Shown: one piece after another, positions 51,570-57,500 of the stretch | Position numbering within the stretch: the first letter of the stretch is position 1 | Layout: every line of letters begins with the position of its first letter | NCBI GenBank assembly: GCA_963169915.1 | Contig: CAUJEM010000138.1 | Coordinates: 1-57,500 of the forward strand | Direction: 5' to 3' | DNA: 57,500 bases | Source: Myxococcota bacterium | Lineage (GTDB): Bacteria; Myxococcota_A; Polyangia; Polyangiales; Polyangiaceae | Notes under the pieces: generated by a model | The model's input: the letters and a program-made list of their open reading frames with translations, nothing else | Databases searched by the model: none | Told to the model about the DNA's origin: nothing | Made by a program: the position numbers and the translations under genes

Positions 51570-53948
51570 TCAGGGTCCCTCCACGTCGGGCGCGAGCCAC
51601 CCGTCCGGGAGCGCCTCCTCGGGCGCGGGAGGCGCGCCGTCCGGCGCCCGATAGGGGACGCGAAACGCGACCTGCTCGCCGAGCGCCTCCTGCAGCTCCG
51701 CCTCGTCGATGCGGCGCAGCTTCTTGGCGATGACCATCAGCTTGCGCAAGGTGCTGGACCACCCGGGGCTCACGAGTCCGTTGGCGAGGAAATGCTGGGC
51801 GCGCGGGTTGGGCAGGATGGACGCCAGGTAGAGGGCCTGGCCGAGCGAGAGCTGCGAGGGCGCGCTCGCGAAGTAGTAGTGGGACGCCGCGCCGATGCCG
51901 TAGATGCCCGGTCCGAACTCCACCACGTTCAGGTAGAGCTCCAAGATCCGGTCTTTGCCGAGCTGCTGCTCGAGCAGCATGGTCAAGAAGGCCTCCTGAA
52001 GCTTGCGCGTGACGGTCTTCTCGCGGCTCAGGTAGAGGTTCTTGGCGAGCTGCATGCTGAGGGTGCTGGCGCCGCGCACGAAGCGCCCCGCGCGGAGGTT
52101 CTCCCGCAGCGAGTTCTCGATGGCCTCCTGATCGAAGCCAGCGTGCTTCCAAAACCGCCCGTCTTCACAGATGAGCACGGCCGTCTCCATGTGACGCGAG
52201 ATCGCGCCGAGCGGCGTCCAGCTCGGCGTGCCTGGCCCCGTCTCACGTCGCCCGGGGCGCCCGTCGACGTCGCGGATGTCTTGCTCGAAAGGGCGGGTGA
52301 AGCGCTGCGCGTCGACGAGTGGAGACGTGGCGCGCCAGCGGCACGCGTTGGTGACGCTCCAGCGCTGCCTCAGCAGCTCACCGCGCTGAGCGTCGAGGCT
52401 GAGCTCCCCTTGCGCGGCGAAGGTCCCCTCGGCGCTCAGCCCCTCGAGGAGCGGCGCCAGGCCGTGCGGGAGGGCGCCGAGCAGATCGGCGCAGCTCGCG
52501 AGCGGGATCCCCCCGGCTAGCGTGAGCTCGAGCGCGTCGGTCCCGCGCGTCAAATCGAGCTCGCCCGTGAGCCGCAGCGGGCCAAGCGCGAGGGAGGCCT
52601 CGGTGAGCCGGAGGCGCGCGGCGTCGAGCGACGCGCTCACGGCTCCCCGCAGCTCCACGCCGAGGCCGACGACGCGGGTGGGTGAGAGCCAGGCGCGCTC
52701 GAGCGCCAGCTCGGCGAGGGCGAGCCGCCCGGCCAGGGCGAGCTCACCTCCGTCCCTCGACCAGGTGCCGCGCAGGCGCGCCTCGAGCCGCGAGCGCGTG
52801 GTCTCGACGAGCCCGAAGCTCCCTTCCTGGACGCCGAGCTCCGCCAAGGTGATGGGGCCCCCCTCGACGGACAGCGCGAGCTCTCCGCCCTCGAGCGGCG
52901 CCTGGAGATCCAGGTCCAATTTCGTGCCCGAGGCGGTCCCTGCGCTGGTGAAGGTGACGCGCAGCTCGGCGCCCGAGCGACGGACGGTGAGACCGCCCGG
53001 GCCGAGCCGCAGGGTCTCCCCGGCGTGGGCCCAGCTCAGCCGAAGCTTGGCGATGTGCAGCTCCGTCCCTGGCGGGAGGGCCCGCGCGACGAGGGCGAGC
53101 CGCTCGTCCACCAGGGCGCGCCAGCGTGCTCCGCGGCCAGCGTCGAGCGGGGGCAGCTCCTCCGCCCAGCGCCGCAGCGGCGCGTCGTTCGGGGCGTCGC
53201 GCGCGGGCTCGGGCCGGCGTGGGGGCTGCGCCGGTACGCCACGCCCGGCCGCCCCTGCCGCGGCCGCTGCCGAGGACACCGCCATGGCCTCACCGGAGCG
53301 CTCGAGCCCGAGCGCGCTCGACTCGAGGCTGAGGCTCGCCTCGGCGAGGGTCGCCCGGCCGAGCGACCACCCCGGCGCCTGCTCGCGCAGCTCCAGCTCG
53401 ACGCCGCCGAGCTCGACGTCGCCCTCCCCAGCGTGCAGGCGCACGCGATCCGCCCCGAGCCCCCATCCCCCGTCCGTAGCGGTGGCCCGGAGCCCCCACA
53501 CGTGCCACTCCCGCGCGTGCTCCGAGTCCCTCCAGTGGACCTGCACCCCCTCTACCGCGAGCCTCGGGCGCCGCGGCCCCGTCACCGTCCCACTCCCCGA
53601 GCCACCGCGCGAGCGCCAGCTCTCGAGCCCTTCGAGCAGCGCTCGCCGGCTCCCGTCGAGCTCCACGTGCCCGCCGTACACGGTCACAGCGCTCAGCCGC
53701 CCCGCCTCGAGCCGCACCTCCACGGCCTGCGCCCCTCCGGAGACACCGGCGACCGCCGGGACGCTCCACGTCACGTCCCGAAGCCAGAGACGCCCCCACC
53801 CCGGCCGTACCGCGCCGATCTCTACCGTGAGGCCCCTCGCCGCCGCGAGCGCCCGCACCCTCCAGGCCACGAGCGGTCCAGCCCCAAGCCCCACGGCCAC
53901 GAGCCCGCCCAGGACCAGCGCCACAGAGATGAGCCACCGCCGTCGCAT
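51570..53948 (-). CDS. AsmA-like protein fused to a monofunctional GT51 peptidoglycan glycosyltransferase
   Basis: 792 residues. An N-terminal membrane anchor (LISVALVLGGLVAVGLGAG) is followed by ~520 residues of repetitive beta strands (LRLTEASLALGPLRLTGEL and similar) like AsmA/DUF3971. From ~575 comes a complete transglycosylase domain: catalytic Glu595 in ICEDGRFW, GASTLSMQLAKN, RKLQEAFLTMLLE and DRILELYLNVVEFG. No transpeptidase domain follows, so it polymerises lipid II into glycan strands but does not cross-link. The stop lies 3 bp from the tadA stop, in convergent orientation. Confidence 0.88.
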   Translation of the reverse strand: MRRRWLISVALVLGGLVAVGLGAGPLVAWRVRALAAARGLTVEIGAVRPGWGRLWLRDVTWSVPAVAGVSGGAQAVEVRLEAGRLSAVTVYGGHVELDGSRRALLEGLESWRSRGGSGSGTVTGPRRPRLAVEGVQVHWRDSEHAREWHVWGLRATATDGGWGLGADRVRLHAGEGDVELGGVELELREQAPGWSLGRATLAEASLSLESSALGLERSGEAMAVSSAAAAAGAAGRGVPAQPPRRPEPARDAPNDAPLRRWAEELPPLDAGRGARWRALVDERLALVARALPPGTELHIAKLRLSWAHAGETLRLGPGGLTVRRSGAELRVTFTSAGTASGTKLDLDLQAPLEGGELALSVEGGPITLAELGVQEGSFGLVETTRSRLEARLRGTWSRDGGELALAGRLALAELALERAWLSPTRVVGLGVELRGAVSASLDAARLRLTEASLALGPLRLTGELDLTRGTDALELTLAGGIPLASCADLLGALPHGLAPLLEGLSAEGTFAAQGELSLDAQRGELLRQRWSVTNACRWRATSPLVDAQRFTRPFEQDIRDVDGRPGRRETGPGTPSWTPLGAISRHMETAVLICEDGRFWKHAGFDQEAIENSLRENLRAGRFVRGASTLSMQLAKNLYLSREKTVTRKLQEAFLTMLLEQQLGKDRILELYLNVVEFGPGIYGIGAASHYYFASAPSQLSLGQALYLASILPNPRAQHFLANGLVSPGWSSTLRKLMVIAKKLRRIDEAELQEALGEQVAFRVPYRAPDGAPPAPEEALPDGWLAPDVEGP

Positions 53949-54450
53949 GCTTCTGCCTCAGCCTAGGCCGGCTCCTCGTGACGAGGCCACTCTCCCGCAA
54001 CGCCGCGGCGCGCCCCGCTCTTCCGAACCACCTCGGACGCCGCGCGGCGCCCTCCGCTCTCGCTCCGACCCGAGCCCGCGCGCGACCGTCGGTGCCCTGC
54101 CGTCGACCTCCGCGCGACGCGCCGACCGACCTCGGGCGCTCTCGGGCACGCTGTCCGGGTAGGCGAGCACCCGCAGGGGCCGCCGCCGTGTCCGGGTACC
54201 GCCAGGCCGAGCGAGACGCGCGTACGCCGCGCTCAAGGGTACGGCCGCCCGGGCGGATCCGCCGGGAACGAACGTCGAGGCCAGCGCGCGAGCGGCCACG
54301 CCCACTGCGCCGGCCCGATCGCGGTCCCCCCGTGCACAGTGACGCCACCCATGCAAGGGTGGCGTAGGGGTACGGTTGGGCGGACGGATACGGTGGCGAG
54401 GACCCAGCTCCGCGTGCGACCCTGCCGCAAGCCTCGGCCCGCCGAGCCAC
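53949..54450. other. ~500-bp GC-rich gap between the GT51 gene and the rRNA operon end
   Basis: No credible gene: the open frames have no ribosome-binding site and no recognisable product. Structures seen: a 9-bp hairpin at 54342-54365 (ACGCCACCC with GGGTGGCGT) and the decamer TGTCCGGGTA near 54150 and again near 54189. The promoter of the GT51 gene should be in its first part, but no convincing boxes were found. Confidence 0.5.
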
Positions 54451-54491
54451 AAAAAGGAAACGGGGCCCCAACCTTTCGATTGGGGCCCCGT
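54451..54491 (-). terminator. Intrinsic terminator of the rRNA operon
   Basis: 12-bp perfect stem ACGGGGCCCCAA (54460-54471) with TTGGGGCCCCGT (54480-54491), 8-nt loop. On the minus strand TTCCTTTTTG follows. It lies just downstream of the 5S 3' end. Confidence 0.92.
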
Positions 54492-54497
54492 CATTAG

Positions 54498-54612
54498 CCC
54501 GGCAGCGTCCTACTCTCCCACACGGAATCCGTGCAGTACCATCGGCTCAAGAGAGCTTGACTTCCGAGTTCGAGATGGGATCGGGTATGGCCTCTCTGAC
54601 ATAACCACCGGA
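54498..54612 (-). rRNA. rrf: 5S ribosomal RNA
   Basis: About 115 nt on the minus strand. Conserved GATCCCATCTCGAACTCGGA-type loop and the GAGAGTAGGACGCTGCCGGG 3' end are clear. Terminal helix CCGGTGG with the 3' CTGCCGG closes it. The 23S-5S spacer is about 110 nt. Confidence 0.96.
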
Positions 54613-54722
54613 GACAGTTTTGTATGACGCGCAGCGTGGCTGCAAGCGTCCGGTCGGTGACCCGATGGGGCTCGTTCCGACGCGGACTCCGAACATTAGC
54701 TACAATGGTTGCCTTAGAAGAT

Positions 54723-57500
<2,778 letters not shown>

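Noticed and set aside
53958..54494. 178-residue minus-strand frame between the GT51 gene and 5S rRNA
   Set aside because: Runs through the rRNA terminator and has Arg/Gly-rich random composition, with no ribosome-binding site.

Overview
The window is very GC-rich bacterial DNA, apart from the rRNA operon end. It reads as a myxobacterium (Myxococcota, the former Deltaproteobacteria). The reasons are many large lipoproteins of unknown function, a subtilisin-like protease ending in a MYXO-CTERM-like tail, a sigma-54 promoter with full architecture, overlapping ATGA/GTGA gene junctions and dense coding. I see no phage, insertion sequence or CRISPR array. Placement below phylum was not attempted.

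Layout. 1-5 kb: a Trp-rich DUF6600-like secreted protein cut by the window edge, a DUF4403-like lipoprotein, and a two-gene unit for a GT39-type glycosyltransferase and a membrane-anchored partner. 5.0-5.3 kb: an apparently unannotated small-RNA locus with a perfect palindrome, an exact IHF consensus, a -24/-12 promoter and a strong intrinsic terminator about 130 nt downstream of the predicted start. 5.4-14.4 kb: a TerB-like protein, a giant double P-type ATPase, an acetoacetate-decarboxylase-fold protein, prolyl iminopeptidase, an SseB-type protein and a PlsC-type acyltransferase. 14.4-18.2 kb: a PhaR-like regulator, an ECF sigma/anti-sigma pair, a lipoprotein and a SMI1/KNR4 protein. 18.2-27.4 kb: a lipoprotein/PDZ protein fused to a complex I NuoH-like membrane domain, a 1,528-residue zinc metalloprotease lipoprotein, and a gshB cluster.

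27.5-31.7 kb holds a type III secretion translocon cassette: small ORF, EspA/SseB-like tip or filament protein, SycD-like chaperone, and two hydrophobic translocator-like proteins. Its order matches the Salmonella SPI-2 sseA-sseB-sscA-sseC-sseD block. A PAS-domain histidine kinase homologue that has lost its phospho-accepting histidine follows it. 31.8-34.2 kb is a pair of acyl-CoA dehydrogenases, one lacking the usual catalytic glutamate.

34.3-41 kb is largely housekeeping: rplU-rpmA, a HAD phosphatase, mutL-miaA, and a maleylacetoacetate isomerase/fumarylacetoacetate hydrolase pair. 41-50 kb: an acidic 20-residue-repeat protein with a partner, a secreted protein, subtilase, acyl-CoA carboxylase, PDZ-thioredoxin and a P460-like heme lipoprotein. 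50-57.5 kb: aroE, tRNA-Arg(ACG) immediately followed by tadA (the enzyme that edits that tRNA), an AsmA-like/GT51 peptidoglycan glycosyltransferase, then a terminator, 5S and most of 23S rRNA on the minus strand.

The two observations I rank highest are the sigma-54 small RNA and the T3SS translocon cassette. The NuoH-PDZ fusion comes next.
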